Assembly (NCBI RefSeq): GCF_011388215.1
Contig: NZ_CP049989.1
Location: forward strand, 3,224,001-3,288,000
Direction of reading: 5' to 3'
DNA length: 64,000 nucleotides
From: Hydrogenophaga crocea
GTDB lineage: Bacteria; Pseudomonadota; Gammaproteobacteria; Burkholderiales; Burkholderiaceae_C
Shown piece after piece: positions 17,104-26,771 of this stretch (position 1 is the stretch's first letter; each line of letters starts with the position of its first letter). The translations under genes were made by a program, and so were the position numbers. Under the pieces are notes generated by a model. The model searched no databases and had not been told where the DNA came from. It saw only the letters and a program-made list of their open reading frames with translations.

Positions 17104-18096
17104 TCACTCGGGCCGGATGCCGGCCTTCTGGACGATGTCCTTGTAGCGCGCCGCGTCGCTGCGGATGCGCTGCGCGAAGTCGGCCGATGACATGCCTCCC
17201 AGTTCGGCGCCGGCTTCGGCAAAGCGCTTCTTCACGTCGGGCTGCTCCAGCGTCTTCACCACCTCGGCGTGCAGCCGCGCCAGGACGTCGGCCGGCACGC
17301 CCTTGGGCGCGAACAGGCCCACCCAGTTGGAGGCGTCCACGTTCTTCACGCCCGCTTCGGCCGCGGGCACCCAGTCCTTGTTGAAGCCTGAGCGGCGCGC
17401 GGTCGTCAGGCCCAGCACCTTCACGCGGCCGGCCTGCAGGTGTGGCAGCACCGCGGGGATCGCGACCACACCGAGCGCCACCTCGCCCGAGGCCACGGCC
17501 GCCATGGCAGGCGCGCCGCCGCGATAGGGCACATGCAGCAGCTTGGCGCCCGCTTCCACCGCGAACCATTCACCCGCCAGGTGGTTGATGCTGCCGTTGC
17601 CCGGCGAAGAAAAGGTGATGCTGCCCGGCGCCTTGCGCGCCGCGGCCACCAGTTCCGCCACCGTGTTGAACGGCTGCTGCGCGTTGGCCACCAGCAGCAT
17701 CGGGGTGTCGCTGATCATGGTGATGGGCGCGAAGTCGCGGTCGAGTTCGTAGGGCACGTTGGGGAAGAGGCCCGGGTTCACCGCGAACTCGCCGGTGTGC
17801 GCGGCCAGCAGGGTGTAGCCATCCGGTGCGGCCTTGGCCGCGGCCGAAACGGCGATGAAGCCGTTGCCGCCCGGCCGGTTGTCGACCACGAAGTTCCAGC
17901 CCAGGCGTTCGGTCAGCTTCTGGGTGAGCAGGCGTGCCGTGATGTCGACCACTCCACCCGGTGCGAAGGGCACGATCACACGGATCGGTCGGCTCGGGTA
18001 GTCCTGCGCCAGCAGAGTGCCGGGCATGAAGGCGGGCGCAGCCAGCAGCGTTGCCATCCGCAGGGCGCGGCGTCGGTCGGGTTGGAAGGGGTGCAT
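17104..18096 (-). CDS. Bug-family tripartite tricarboxylate transporter (TTT) substrate-binding protein
   Basis: 330 aa from the ATG at 18096, preceded by GGAGACAAGG; an upstream in-frame ATG has no ribosome site. The N-terminal RRR plus hydrophobic stretch (about 8-31, ending TLLAQ) is a Tat/Sec-type export signal. The mature protein opens with YPSRPIRVIVPFAPGG and contains NRPGGNGFIAV, hallmarks of Bug proteins, which bind small carboxylates in the periplasm. No tctA/tctB membrane genes are adjacent, so it is an orphan receptor, as is common in Burkholderiales. It is divergent from the molybdenum-hydroxylase operon and may serve that pathway. Confidence 0.93.
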   Translation of the reverse strand: MHPFQPDRRRALRMATLLAAPAFMPGTLLAQDYPSRPIRVIVPFAPGGVVDITARLLTQKLTERLGWNFVVDNRPGGNGFIAVSAAAKAAPDGYTLLAAHTGEFAVNPGLFPNVPYELDRDFAPITMISDTPMLLVANAQQPFNTVAELVAAARKAPGSITFSSPGNGSINHLAGEWFAVEAGAKLLHVPYRGGAPAMAAVASGEVALGVVAIPAVLPHLQAGRVKVLGLTTARRSGFNKDWVPAAEAGVKNVDASNWVGLFAPKGVPADVLARLHAEVVKTLEQPDVKKRFAEAGAELGGMSSADFAQRIRSDAARYKDIVQKAGIRPE

Positions 18097-18179
18097 CCTT
18101 GTCTCCTCGTTGTTGGTTTCAGGGGCGCGATGCTTTGGGAGACGCGCGCGACGCGCAAACGATTTATCTCGGGCATCAC

Positions 18180-18196
18180 CATGAAGAAGATTCATG
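18180..18196. promoter_or_regulatory. Palindromic operator CATGAA-N5-TTCATG (site D)
   Basis: CATGAA-GAAGA-TTCATG in the 221-nt divergent region between the Bug gene and the hydrolase/molybdenum-hydroxylase operon. It has the same ATGAR-N5-YTCAT architecture as sites at 18243, 26757 and 28555, so it may bind the same regulator. Confidence 0.55.
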
Positions 18197-18242
18197 CGCC
18201 CTCGGACCGGGGCCGCAGGCCTGTGACGCTCGCGGCTCAGGC

Positions 18243-18257
18243 ATGAAAGACTTTCAT
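18243..18257. promoter_or_regulatory. Palindromic operator ATGAA-N5-TTCAT (site E)
   Basis: ATGAAAGACTTTCAT is a perfect 15-bp palindrome around its centre, 61 nt before the hydrolase ATG and 47 nt after site D. It shares the ATGAR-N5-YTCAT form with site D and with sites A and B near 26.8 and 28.6 kb. Confidence 0.6.
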
Positions 18258-18317
18258 TCGCTCCACCGATATTTCTCGTTTGTCAGCCCAGGGGGCGCTG
18301 GCCAGAATCCGCGCCCT

Positions 18318-19139
18318 ATGAAGAACGAAGTTCCCGGCGCACTGCTGAACGCCAGCGATGGTGTCCCCATCGCCTACCAAGCCCGCATGGCTCCGGCCGG
18401 TGCGCCCGTGATGGCACTGGTGCACTCGCTGGGCATGGACCACAGCTTCTGGAACGCGGTGGCGCAGCGCCTGGGCGATCGCGCCTCGCTGGTGGCGATC
18501 GACGCCCGCGGCCACGGCCGATCGGGCACGGCCCGCACACCGGCGAGCACCGCGCGCATGTCGCAAGACCTGCGCGAGGTGCTCGCGCAACTCGGCCTGA
18601 ACCGCGTGGTGGTCGGCGGCGCGTCCATGGGCGGCTGCGTGGCGCTGCAGTTCGCCATCGACCACCCGCAACACACCGCCGGCCTGGCCCTGATCGACAC
18701 CACCGCATGGTACGGCCCCACGGCACCGGCCGATTGGGAGGCCCGTGCGCAAAAGGCGCTCGCGCAGGGCCTGGCGTCGCTCACCGACTTCCAGGTCACG
18801 CGCTGGTTCAGCGACGGTTTTCGCGAACGCGAACCGGCCCAGGTGCAGCACTGGGTCGACGTGTTCCTGCGCAACGATCTCGAAGGCTACGTGCAGGCCT
18901 GCCGCATGCTCGGCGGCTTCGATGCCAGGGCCTCGCTCGCGGGGATCCGCGTGCCCACGCTGATCCAGGTCGGCGAAGAAGACTACGCCGCGCCGGTCGC
19001 CATGTCGCGCGCGATGCACGAGGCGATCCCCGGGGCGACGCTCGACGTGATCGAAGGCGCGCGCCACCTCACACCGCTTGAGGTGCCCGACCGGGTCGCC
19101 CAGGCACTCCTCGACCTCTGCGCCCAGGTGTCGCCATGA
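18318..19139 (+). CDS. Alpha/beta hydrolase (3-oxoadipate enol-lactonase-like)
   Basis: 273 aa. Probable triad Ser103 (GGASMGGCV elbow), Asp222 (GEEDYAAP) and His250 (GARHLTPLE). HSLGMDHSFW and DARGHGRS are typical of the PcaD-like subgroup that opens enol-lactones in aromatic catabolism. It is first gene of the molybdenum-hydroxylase operon and overlaps the next start by 4 nt (ATGA). It is clearly paralogous to the 273-aa hydrolase at 31772-32593 (shared HSLGMDH, DTTAWYGP, and GEEDYA-P-AMS), which suggests two related hydrolytic steps in the same pathway or in divergent branches. Confidence 0.9.
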   Translation: MKNEVPGALLNASDGVPIAYQARMAPAGAPVMALVHSLGMDHSFWNAVAQRLGDRASLVAIDARGHGRSGTARTPASTARMSQDLREVLAQLGLNRVVVGGASMGGCVALQFAIDHPQHTAGLALIDTTAWYGPTAPADWEARAQKALAQGLASLTDFQVTRWFSDGFREREPAQVQHWVDVFLRNDLEGYVQACRMLGGFDARASLAGIRVPTLIQVGEEDYAAPVAMSRAMHEAIPGATLDVIEGARHLTPLEVPDRVAQALLDLCAQVSP

Positions 19140-20005
19140 CCCCGTTCGAATTCCTGCTCCCGTACTCGCTCGACGAAGCGCTGTCCCTGCTCGACCCCGA
19201 AGACCCCAACGTGCGCCCGGTGGGCGGCGGCACGGCGGTGATGCTGATGATGAAAGCGGGCGTGCTGCGGCCCACGCGGCTGGTCAGCCTGCAGCGCATC
19301 GGCGACCAGCACGCCCGCATCGCGCGCCAGGCCGATGGCAGCCTGCGCATCGGCGGCATGGCGCGACTGGCGGACATCGAAGCCCACCCCGCCGTGCGCG
19401 AGGGCTGGCCGATGCTGGCGCACGCCTTGCGTGGCGTGGCCAATCCCCGGGTGCGCGCCGTGGCCACCATCGGCGGCAATCTCAGCCACGCCGATCCGCA
19501 CATGGACATGCCGCCCGTGATGGCGGCGCTCGACGCCACGGTCGTCATCAGCGGGCCGCAAGGGGTGCGCGAGGTTCCTGCCGCGACCCTGTGCACCGGC
19601 TACTACGAGACCGTGGTGCGGCGCGACGAACTGATCACCGAATTGCGCGTGCCGCCGCAGGCCGGACCCGGGGCCTACCTCAAGCTCACGACGCGCGCGG
19701 CCCACGACTGGCCTGCGCTGGGTCTGGCCGTGGTGCTGGGCCTGCAAGGCGAGCGCGTCACGCACGCACGCATCTTCACCGGGGCCGCCACCGACTGCCC
19801 GACGCCGCTGCGCAACGCACAGACCATCCTGGAGCAGCGCGGCCTGAGCGCGCCGGTGCTGCGCGAGGCGGCCGAGGCCGCGGTGGCCGAGGCGCCGCTG
19901 GTGGCCGACTCGCACGGCAGCGCGGCCTACAAGCGCCAGCTGTTGCGCGTGGCCTTGCCCCGCGCCGTGCAGATCGCCCTGAACCGCAACCGGAGCCACG
20001 CATGA
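19136..20005 (+). CDS. Molybdenum hydroxylase FAD-binding (medium) subunit, CoxM/XDH type
   Basis: 289 aa. VRPVGGGTAVMLMMKAG near residue 22 and ATIGGNLSHADPHMD near 113 are the two FAD-binding loops of the CO-dehydrogenase medium-subunit/xanthine-dehydrogenase FAD domain. It passes electrons from the 2Fe-2S subunit to the acceptor. It overlaps the hydrolase stop (ATGA) and the large-subunit start (ATGA) by 4 nt each. The order here is medium-large-small, rather than the medium-small-large of classical cox operons. Confidence 0.93.
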   Translation: MTPFEFLLPYSLDEALSLLDPEDPNVRPVGGGTAVMLMMKAGVLRPTRLVSLQRIGDQHARIARQADGSLRIGGMARLADIEAHPAVREGWPMLAHALRGVANPRVRAVATIGGNLSHADPHMDMPPVMAALDATVVISGPQGVREVPAATLCTGYYETVVRRDELITELRVPPQAGPGAYLKLTTRAAHDWPALGLAVVLGLQGERVTHARIFTGAATDCPTPLRNAQTILEQRGLSAPVLREAAEAAVAEAPLVADSHGSAAYKRQLLRVALPRAVQIALNRNRSHA

Positions 20006-22290
20006 GCGACATTCGCACGCCAGACCCCCAGGTGGGCCGGCGCATGGACCGCCTCGAATCGGTGGCCAAAGTCACCGGCACCGCCGACTACACGCACAAC
20101 GTCGAGCTGCCACGCATGCTGCACGCCAAGGTGGTGCGCAGTCCGCACGCGCACGCGCGCATCCTCGGTATCGACACCCGGGCCGCCCAGGACATGCCTG
20201 GCGTAACGCATGTGATCACGGCGCAGGACGTGATCCGACGGATCCCCGATCCGCACTACGGCCCGGCGTTCCATGACCAACCCATCCTCGCCATCGAGAA
20301 GGTGCGTCACGTGGGTGAACCCGTCGCCGTGGTGCTGGCGGGTGATCCGCACGCCGCCGAAGCCGCGGCCGGGCTGGTGGTGGTGGACTACGAGGTGCTG
20401 CCCGCGGTATTCGACGAGGTCGAGGCGGCCACGTCGACGGTGCTGGTGCACGACGCGCTCAAGCCCGCCGGCACCTTTCCCGATCTCAAGCACCTGGCCG
20501 GCCGCAAGGGCACCAACGTCGCCCTCGACTACCGGCTGCGTCACGGCGACGTGGCCAAGGCCTTTGCCGAAGCGGCGCAGGTGTTCGACCACACCTTCAA
20601 GACCCAGCAGGTCATGCACGTGCCCATGGAGCCCATGGTGACGGTGGCTGAGCCCCAGGGCGAAGGCATCGTGATCCACACCGCTTCGCAGAGCCCGTCG
20701 TTCGTTCGCATCGAGATCGCGCGCCTGCTGGGCTGGCGCGAGAACCAGGTGCAGGTGAAGACGCGCCTGCTCGGCGGCGGCTTCGGCGCCAAGCTCTACA
20801 TCAAGCTCGAGGCGCTGACCGTGGCGCTGGCGCTCATCGCGCGGCGCCCGGTGCGTCTGGCGCTGACGATGGAAGAGCAGTTCTACACCATCACCAAGCA
20901 CGCCACCACCTTCCGCATCCGCAGCGCGGTGGATGCCGAGGGCCGCATCACAGGTCGCCACTGCGAGGTGTACTGGAACGGTGGGGCCTACGCCGACATC
21001 GGCCCGCGCGTGACGCAGAAGTCGGGCTTCACCGCCGGCGGTCCGTACGACATTGCCAACCTCGACATCGACTCCTACCAGGTCTATACGCACCTGCCGC
21101 CCGCCGGTGCGTTCCGCGGCTTCGGCATCACGCAGGTGGTGTGGGGCTACGAATGCCAGGCCGACCTGATCGCGCGGGCGCTGGGCATGGACCCCCTGGC
21201 ATTCCGGCGCTTGAACCTGTTGGAAAACGGACGACCGCACGCCACGGGCACGGTCATGAAAGACGCCGCACTGCGCCAGGTGCTCGACGCGGTGGCGCGC
21301 CGCATGCAATGGGAGCAGCCGATCGACCGGGGCACGGGCACCGTGCGGCGCGGCCGCGGCATCGGCCTGGGCTTCAAGGCCCTGGTGGCCCCCACCACAT
21401 CGGTGGCCACCATCACCCTGGGGGGCGACGGCAGCTGTGTGCTCCTGATCAGCACCGTGGACATGGGACAGGGCTCGGACACCGCCATGGCGCTGGTGGC
21501 CGCCGACGCCCTGGGCCTCAAGGCCGAGCAGATCCGTGTGGTGCACCCGGACACCGACGTGACGCCTTACGACATGGCCACCCTGGGCTCGCGCTCGACC
21601 TTCCACATGGGTCACGCCGTGCGCCTGGCCGCGCAGGACCTGCTGGACCAGCTGGCGGCGCTCGCGCAGCAGCTCGGCCTTCCGTTCCAGGGCATCGCCG
21701 ATGCGGGCCTGCTGCTGCGCAAGAAGTACGGCATGCCCGCGGGCACGCTGGTGGGCACGGGCACCTTCATGCCGCCATACCAGTCGCCCGATGCGCAAGG
21801 CCGATCGCCCGACATCACGCCCAACTGGATGATCGGAGGCACGGGCGTCGAGGTCGAGGTGGACACCGAGACGGGCCACTTCCGCCTGCTGCGCATCGAG
21901 AACGTGGTCGATTGCGGCACGCCACTCAATCCCAAGGTGGTCGAGTCGCAGATCTCCGGCGCGGCGATCATGCAGCTCGGCATGACCCACCTGGAGAAGA
22001 TGGAGTTCGATGCCGAGGGCCGGCTGCGCAACGCCTCGTTCTCCGAGTACAAGATCCCGGGCATCCACGACATCCCCGAGGCCTTCGGCTGCGAGGCGGT
22101 GGACGCACAACAGGCATCGGGCCCCTATGGCGCCAAAGGCCTGGGCGAAAGCGGCTGCTTCGGCGTCGCTTCGGCCGTGGCGGAGGCCATCCACGACGCC
22201 GTGGGCGTTCGCATCTTTTCGCTGCCCATCACGCCCGAATCGGTGATGCGCGCGCTGGCCGCGCAGCGCGGCGAAACCCTGGCCGATTGA
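20002..22290 (+). CDS. Molybdenum hydroxylase large (molybdopterin-cytosine-dinucleotide-binding) subunit
   Basis: 762 aa, full length for the XDH/CoxL family. The N-terminal MDRLESVAKVTGTADYTHN motif is the ald/xan_dh_C hammerhead start. GGGFGAKLYIK and GAFRGFG are molybdopterin-contact loops, DMGQGSDT is another cofactor loop, and GLGESG near the C-terminus carries the catalytic Glu. The AYxCSFR loop that defines form-I CO dehydrogenase is absent: the matching place reads GAFRGFG, as in aromatic or N-heterocycle hydroxylases. It therefore hydroxylates an unidentified carbon substrate with water as oxygen donor, and is not a CO dehydrogenase. Confidence 0.93.
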   Translation: MSDIRTPDPQVGRRMDRLESVAKVTGTADYTHNVELPRMLHAKVVRSPHAHARILGIDTRAAQDMPGVTHVITAQDVIRRIPDPHYGPAFHDQPILAIEKVRHVGEPVAVVLAGDPHAAEAAAGLVVVDYEVLPAVFDEVEAATSTVLVHDALKPAGTFPDLKHLAGRKGTNVALDYRLRHGDVAKAFAEAAQVFDHTFKTQQVMHVPMEPMVTVAEPQGEGIVIHTASQSPSFVRIEIARLLGWRENQVQVKTRLLGGGFGAKLYIKLEALTVALALIARRPVRLALTMEEQFYTITKHATTFRIRSAVDAEGRITGRHCEVYWNGGAYADIGPRVTQKSGFTAGGPYDIANLDIDSYQVYTHLPPAGAFRGFGITQVVWGYECQADLIARALGMDPLAFRRLNLLENGRPHATGTVMKDAALRQVLDAVARRMQWEQPIDRGTGTVRRGRGIGLGFKALVAPTTSVATITLGGDGSCVLLISTVDMGQGSDTAMALVAADALGLKAEQIRVVHPDTDVTPYDMATLGSRSTFHMGHAVRLAAQDLLDQLAALAQQLGLPFQGIADAGLLLRKKYGMPAGTLVGTGTFMPPYQSPDAQGRSPDITPNWMIGGTGVEVEVDTETGHFRLLRIENVVDCGTPLNPKVVESQISGAAIMQLGMTHLEKMEFDAEGRLRNASFSEYKIPGIHDIPEAFGCEAVDAQQASGPYGAKGLGESGCFGVASAVAEAIHDAVGVRIFSLPITPESVMRALAAQRGETLAD

Positions 22291-22301
22291 GGCACGACCC
22301 C

Positions 22302-22796
22302 ATGAGCACCACCAGCACCCTGATCCAGTTCCATCTCAACGGTGAGCCTGTGGCACGCCAGGTCGAGGCTTACCACTCGCTGGTCGAGGTGGTGCGCGAC
22401 TGCGGCCTGCACGGCGCGCGCGAAAGCTGCGGCCAGGGCCTTTGCGGCTGCTGCACCGTGGTCGTCAACGGCCAGGCCGTCACCGGCTGCATCTACCCCG
22501 CCATGCACGCCGACGGCGCCGAGGTGGCTACCATCGAAGGCCTGGCGCGCGACGGTCAGCTCGACCCGGTGCAGCAGGCCTTCATCGACGCTGGCGCGTT
22601 CCAGTGCGGCTTCTGCACGCCCGGCTTCATCCTGATGGCGAAGCAATTGCTCGCGCACAACCCCGAACCCCAGGACCACGAGATCCGCAACCACCTGGCC
22701 GGCAACCTCTGTCGCTGTGGCGCGTATCCCGAGATCGTGAAAGCCGTGAAGCTCGCGGCCGAGCGCTTGCGCGCGCCCACCCACGCGGCGCCGTGA
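22302..22796 (+). CDS. Molybdenum hydroxylase small 2Fe-2S subunit
   Basis: 164 aa. The plant-type ferredoxin cluster is ligated by cysteines in ESCGQGLCGCCTVVVNG with a further Cys in VTGC. The second cluster is ligated by CGFCTPG and NLCRCGAY. This is the usual two-cluster electron relay of the xanthine-oxidase family. It starts 11 nt after the large-subunit stop. Together with the 19136 and 20002 genes it forms the complete three-subunit enzyme. Confidence 0.95.
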   Translation: MSTTSTLIQFHLNGEPVARQVEAYHSLVEVVRDCGLHGARESCGQGLCGCCTVVVNGQAVTGCIYPAMHADGAEVATIEGLARDGQLDPVQQAFIDAGAFQCGFCTPGFILMAKQLLAHNPEPQDHEIRNHLAGNLCRCGAYPEIVKAVKLAAERLRAPTHAAP

Positions 22797-22816
22797 CCCG
22801 CACAACGAAGAACACC

Positions 22817-23473
22817 ATGGACATCCAAGGCGAAAAAATCCTCCAGGCCGACCGCGACACCGTGTGGCGGGCCCTCAACGACCCGCGCGTGTTGCAACGC
22901 TGTCTGGCGGGTTGCGACACCTTCGAAGCCGACGGCGACAACCGCTACCGCGTGGCCATGGCGGCCACGGTGGGGCCGGTGCGCGCGCGCTTCGCGGGCA
23001 AGCTCGAGCTGCGCGACGTGCAGCCCCCCACCTCCTACGCCCTGAACTTCGAGGGCTCGGGCGGCGTCGCGGGCTTCGGCAAGGGGAGTGCCTCGGTGGC
23101 GCTGGATGACGTGGCCGAGGGCACCCGCCTGCGCTATCGCGCCAACGCCCAGGTGGGCGGACGGCTGGCCCAGGTCGGCGCGCGCCTGATCGACGGCGTG
23201 ACCCGGCGCATGGCGGACGATTTCTTCACCCGCTTCGTGCGCGAGCTGTCGGCGCCTGCGGACGGCGCCGGCGACACCGCGGCGCAGCCGATGCGCCCGG
23301 CGGCAGCGCCCGCCACCGCACCCCAGGCGGCACCGGCCCTGGTCCCGACGGCCCAGGTACCGGCCACCGCCGGCACCAGCGCAAACACCATCGCGGTGAT
23401 CGCGGCCGCCGTTTCGGCCACGGCCGCCTCGGTGGCCGTGCTGGCCGCGGTGCTCGCCCTGCGGGCGGGCTGA
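22817..23473 (+). CDS. CoxG-like SRPBCC-domain protein with C-terminal membrane anchor
   Basis: 218 aa. The first 150 residues are the CoxG/SRPBCC fold ([20 protein letters not shown] at the start, [11 protein letters not shown] and a [14 protein letters not shown] helix). An Ala/Pro-rich linker (about 153-190) follows, then a hydrophobic C-terminal helix (about 190-215), which would tether the protein to the membrane. In the CO-dehydrogenase system CoxG recruits the enzyme to the membrane, and the same job is likely for this hydroxylase. It is last gene of the operon. Confidence 0.9.
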   Translation: MDIQGEKILQADRDTVWRALNDPRVLQRCLAGCDTFEADGDNRYRVAMAATVGPVRARFAGKLELRDVQPPTSYALNFEGSGGVAGFGKGSASVALDDVAEGTRLRYRANAQVGGRLAQVGARLIDGVTRRMADDFFTRFVRELSAPADGAGDTAAQPMRPAAAPATAPQAAPALVPTAQVPATAGTSANTIAVIAAAVSATAASVAVLAAVLALRAG

Positions 23474-23488
23474 GCACCCCCAAAGACA

Positions 23489-23509
23489 ACCGGCCCTCGA
23501 GGGGCCGGT
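23489..23509. terminator. Hairpin between convergent coxG-like and GMC oxidoreductase genes
   Basis: ACCGGCCC at 23489-23496 pairs with GGGCCGGT at 23502-23509 across a 5-nt loop, 16 nt after the coxG-like stop. It lacks a T run but sits correctly to separate the convergent genes. Confidence 0.5.
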
Positions 23510-23548
23510 GTCAGGAAGTGGGCCGGGGCCACGCCCCGGCGGCGCCCC

Positions 23549-25162
23549 TCAGCGGCGCGCGTCCTCGCGAATCATGTCCGCCCCCTTCTCCCCGATCATG
23601 ATCGCCGTGGCATTGGTGTTGCCCGAAATGATGCGCGGCATGATGGACGCGTCGACGACGCGAAGCCCCTGCACCCCGTGCACCCGCAGCCGCTCGTCCA
23701 CCACGGCCTGATCGTCCTGCCCCATGCGGCAGGTGCCCACAGGATGAAAGATGGTACCCGCCATCTTGCGGATGCCATCGAGCAGTTCGTCGTCGCCCTG
23801 CACCTGGTGGCCGGGCAGAAACTCCTCGGGGGCGAAGCGTTGCATGGCCGGCGCCTGGCACACCTCGCGCAGCATCCGCAGCCCCTTCACCACCGTTCGG
23901 CAATCGCGCTCGGTGTCGAGGAAGTTCAGCTGGATGGCCGGCGCGGCCAGCGGGTCCGGGCTCTTGAGGCGCACGCTGCCCCGGCTCTCCGGGTGCAGCA
24001 TGCAGACACCCGCGGTGAACCCCGGGAACGCGTGCGGCGGGTCGCCGAGCTTGTCGTAGGTGATGGGGTAACAGACGAACTGCAGGTCGGGCGTGGGCTG
24101 CGACGGATCACTGCGCACGAAGGCATTCACCAGGGCGGGCGGGATCGTCAACGGGCCACGGCGGCGCAGCGCATAGTCCAGGCCCATCAGCGCCTTGCCC
24201 CACAGGCTCGAGGCCTGCTGGTTGAGGGTGACGGTGTCCTTCACGCGCAGCATGGTGCGCGCGGCGATGTGGTCCTGCAGGTTGGCGCCGACGCCGGGCA
24301 GGTGTTGCACGCTCGGGATGCCCAGGCGCTGCAGGGCCTGGGCATCGCCCACGCCCGACAACTGCAGCACCTGGGCCGAGCCGATGGTGCCGCCCGAGAG
24401 GATGACCTCGCGCGCCGCCTCGATCCGCAGGTCCTGCCCGCCGCGCCGCACCACCAGACCGGTGGCACGGCGGCCCTCGAACGCCACGCGCAGCACCTGG
24501 GTGCGGGTGAACACCGTGAGGTTCGGACGCTGGCGCGCGGGCTTGAGGAAGGCGCGCGCGGTGCTCATGCGAACCCCGCGCTTTTGCGTCACCTCGAAGT
24601 AGCCCACGCCCTCGTTGTCGCCGGTGTTGAAGTCGTCGCTGCGGGGAATGCCGCACTGCACGGCCGCGTCGCAGAAGGCGTCGAGCACCTCCCACCCGGC
24701 GCGCAACCCCTCCACGCGCAGCTCGCCCCCGCTGCCGTGCGCGGCGCTGGCGCCGCGGTGGTGGTCCTCGGAGCGCTTGAAGTAGGGCAGCACCTCGGAC
24801 CACGACCACCCGCGGTTGCCCATCGCGGCCCAGCCGTCGAAATCGGCGGCCTGGCCGCGGATGTAGACCATGGCGTTGATGGACGATGAGCCCCCCAGCA
24901 CGCGGCCGCGGGGGTACTTGATGCCGCGGCCCGCGAGGTTGGCGTCGGGCTCGGCCGTGTAGCACCAGTCGGTGCGCGGGTTGTTGATGGTGTAGAAGTA
25001 GCCGATCGGGATGTGGATCCACGGGTACCAATCGGTCTCGCCCGCTTCGATCAGCGCCACGCGCACAGCGGGATCGGCGGACAGCCGGTTGGCCAGCACG
25101 CAGCCGGCCGAACCGGCGCCCACGATCACATGGTCGAAACGACCCAGCGATTCCATGCTCAT
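23549..25162 (-). CDS. GMC-family FAD-dependent alcohol oxidoreductase (choline dehydrogenase-like)
   Basis: 537 aa. The N-terminal FAD loop is [17 protein letters not shown] signature 1 is [18 protein letters not shown] and signature 2 lies around [17 protein letters not shown]. The catalytic His is in [10 protein letters not shown], and the C-terminal [17 protein letters not shown] matches the family end. It oxidises a primary alcohol to an aldehyde, passing electrons to an acceptor. It begins 7 nt after the aldehyde dehydrogenase stop, so alcohol to aldehyde to acid is the evident sequence. Its exact alcohol is unknown. Confidence 0.94.
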   Translation of the reverse strand: MSMESLGRFDHVIVGAGSAGCVLANRLSADPAVRVALIEAGETDWYPWIHIPIGYFYTINNPRTDWCYTAEPDANLAGRGIKYPRGRVLGGSSSINAMVYIRGQAADFDGWAAMGNRGWSWSEVLPYFKRSEDHHRGASAAHGSGGELRVEGLRAGWEVLDAFCDAAVQCGIPRSDDFNTGDNEGVGYFEVTQKRGVRMSTARAFLKPARQRPNLTVFTRTQVLRVAFEGRRATGLVVRRGGQDLRIEAAREVILSGGTIGSAQVLQLSGVGDAQALQRLGIPSVQHLPGVGANLQDHIAARTMLRVKDTVTLNQQASSLWGKALMGLDYALRRRGPLTIPPALVNAFVRSDPSQPTPDLQFVCYPITYDKLGDPPHAFPGFTAGVCMLHPESRGSVRLKSPDPLAAPAIQLNFLDTERDCRTVVKGLRMLREVCQAPAMQRFAPEEFLPGHQVQGDDELLDGIRKMAGTIFHPVGTCRMGQDDQAVVDERLRVHGVQGLRVVDASIMPRIISGNTNATAIMIGEKGADMIREDARR

Positions 25163-25169
25163 CGCGGCG

Positions 25170-26666
25170 TCAACCCAGCTTGAACGGATCGCGCAGGTTG
25201 CCGCTCAGCTCCACCCACACGGTCTTGGTTTCGAGGAAGGCGTCGAGCCCGTCCTGCCCGTTCTCGCGGCCGATGCCGCTGTGCTTGAAGCCGCCAAAGG
25301 GCGCGAACGGTGCGGTGACGCGGTAGGCATTGACCCAGACGCTGCCGGCGCGCAGCTGCGTGGCCACGCGGTGCGCGCGCTGCACGTTCTGCGTCCATAT
25401 GCCGGCGGCCAGGCCGTAGCGCGTGTCGTTGGCGATGCGGATCGCTTCCTCTTCGGTGTCGAAGGTGATCACCGACAGCACCGGCCCGAACACCTCCTCG
25501 CGCGCGATGTCCATGCCGTTGTGCACCTGGGTGAGGATCGTGGGCTGCACGAAGTAGCCGCCCAGCGCATCCTGGCGGCCGCCGTAGGCCAGGCAGGCCC
25601 CTTCGGCCTCGGCCGCCTTCACCATCGACAGGATCTTGTTGAACTGCTGGCCGGTGGCGGCCGGTCCCATTTCGCTGGCCAGGTCCAGCGGGTCGCCGAG
25701 CTTGATGCTGCGCGCGCGGGCCACCAGCCGCTCGACCACCTGGTCGTGGATGGATCGGTGCACCACGAGACGCGAGCCCGCCATGCAGGTCTGGCCAGTG
25801 GCCGCGTACACGCCGGAGATGACGCCGTTGACCGCCGCCTCGATGTCACAGTCCTCGAACACCACCTGCGGCGACTTGCCGCCGAGCTCGAGCGACACGC
25901 GCGTGAGGTTCTCGGCGCCGGCCCGTGCGATGGCCTTGCCCACGCCGTCCGAGCCAGTGAAGCTGATCTTGTCGATGTCGGGGCTGGACACCAGCCAGCG
26001 CCCCGCGTCGGCCCCACCCGTGACGACGTTGAAGACGCCTGGCGGAAACCCCGCCTCCTCCACCAGCTCGGCGAAGCGCAGCGTGGACACCGGGGTGTGC
26101 TCCGAGGGCTTCACCACGAAGGTGCAGCCGGCAGCGAGCGCCGGTGCGAGCTTGAACATCATGAGCAGGCAGGGCGAGTTCCACGGCGTGATGGCCGCGA
26201 CGACCCCGATGGGTTCCTTGCGCGTGAAGGCGATGAAGTTGGGTCGGTCGCTGGGCAACACGTCGCCCTGGCTCTGCGTGGCCATGCCGGCGTAGTGGTA
26301 CATCCACTGGGGCAGGTAATTCCACTGGCCGAGCATCTCGCGCAGCAACTTGCCGTTGTCCATCGACTCGATGCGCGCCATGCGCTCGGCGTCGCGCGCG
26401 ATCAGGTCACCGAGCTTGCGCATCAGCGCGGCCCGCTGTTGCGGCGTGGTGCGGCGCCACGGCCCGTTGTCGAAGGCGTCACGGGCAGCCGCGATGGCGG
26501 CTTTCACGTCGGCTTCGCCGGCATCGGGAACGGTGGCCCAGACCTGCTGGGTGTAGGGGTTGAGGCTGTCGAGCGTGCGGCCGCTGCTGCCATCGACCCA
26601 TTGCCCACCGATGTACATCTGCAGGCGTTCGGTGCGGGCGTCGGAAGGGGAGGTTCGGGTGTCCAT
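25170..26666 (-). CDS. NAD(P)-dependent aldehyde dehydrogenase
   Basis: 498 aa, the standard length. ITPWNSP and KPSEHTP bind cofactor, ELGGKSPQ holds the general-base Glu, and the catalytic Cys294 lies in GQTCMAGSRL. The C-terminal PFGGFKHSGIGRENG is conserved in class 1/2 ALDHs. The ATG at 26666 matches the family start; the frame is open further upstream across the intergenic region. It is the first gene after operator site A (26732-26771) and is followed by the GMC oxidoreductase, which should feed it aldehyde. Confidence 0.95.
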   Translation of the reverse strand: MDTRTSPSDARTERLQMYIGGQWVDGSSGRTLDSLNPYTQQVWATVPDAGEADVKAAIAAARDAFDNGPWRRTTPQQRAALMRKLGDLIARDAERMARIESMDNGKLLREMLGQWNYLPQWMYHYAGMATQSQGDVLPSDRPNFIAFTRKEPIGVVAAITPWNSPCLLMMFKLAPALAAGCTFVVKPSEHTPVSTLRFAELVEEAGFPPGVFNVVTGGADAGRWLVSSPDIDKISFTGSDGVGKAIARAGAENLTRVSLELGGKSPQVVFEDCDIEAAVNGVISGVYAATGQTCMAGSRLVVHRSIHDQVVERLVARARSIKLGDPLDLASEMGPAATGQQFNKILSMVKAAEAEGACLAYGGRQDALGGYFVQPTILTQVHNGMDIAREEVFGPVLSVITFDTEEEAIRIANDTRYGLAAGIWTQNVQRAHRVATQLRAGSVWVNAYRVTAPFAPFGGFKHSGIGRENGQDGLDAFLETKTVWVELSGNLRDPFKLG

Positions 26667-26731
26667 CGTGGTTCGCAAATTGAATGGCCAGGAAGTGGCT
26701 GCGTGCAGTCTAGGAGGGCGGCCTCGACGCG

Positions 26732-26771
26732 GCGAGCGATTGTTTTTCATCGCCGCATGAGGGGGTCTCAT
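26732..26771 (-). promoter_or_regulatory. Operator site A upstream of the aldehyde dehydrogenase
   Basis: On the + strand: a GCGAGCGATTGT block, then TTCAT-CGCCG-CATGAG (26746-26761), whose CATGAG continues into the palindrome ATGAG-GGGGT-CTCAT (26757-26771). It lies 66-105 nt before the ALDH ATG and ends just past the ridA stop codon. It is nearly identical over about 40 bp to site B1 at 28532-28571. This implies a separate, regulated promoter for the ALDH-GMC pair. Confidence 0.7.

Noticed and set aside
20002..22290. Aerobic CO dehydrogenase large subunit
   Set aside because: The AYxCSFR loop is absent and the gene order differs; only the wider molybdenum hydroxylase family is supported.
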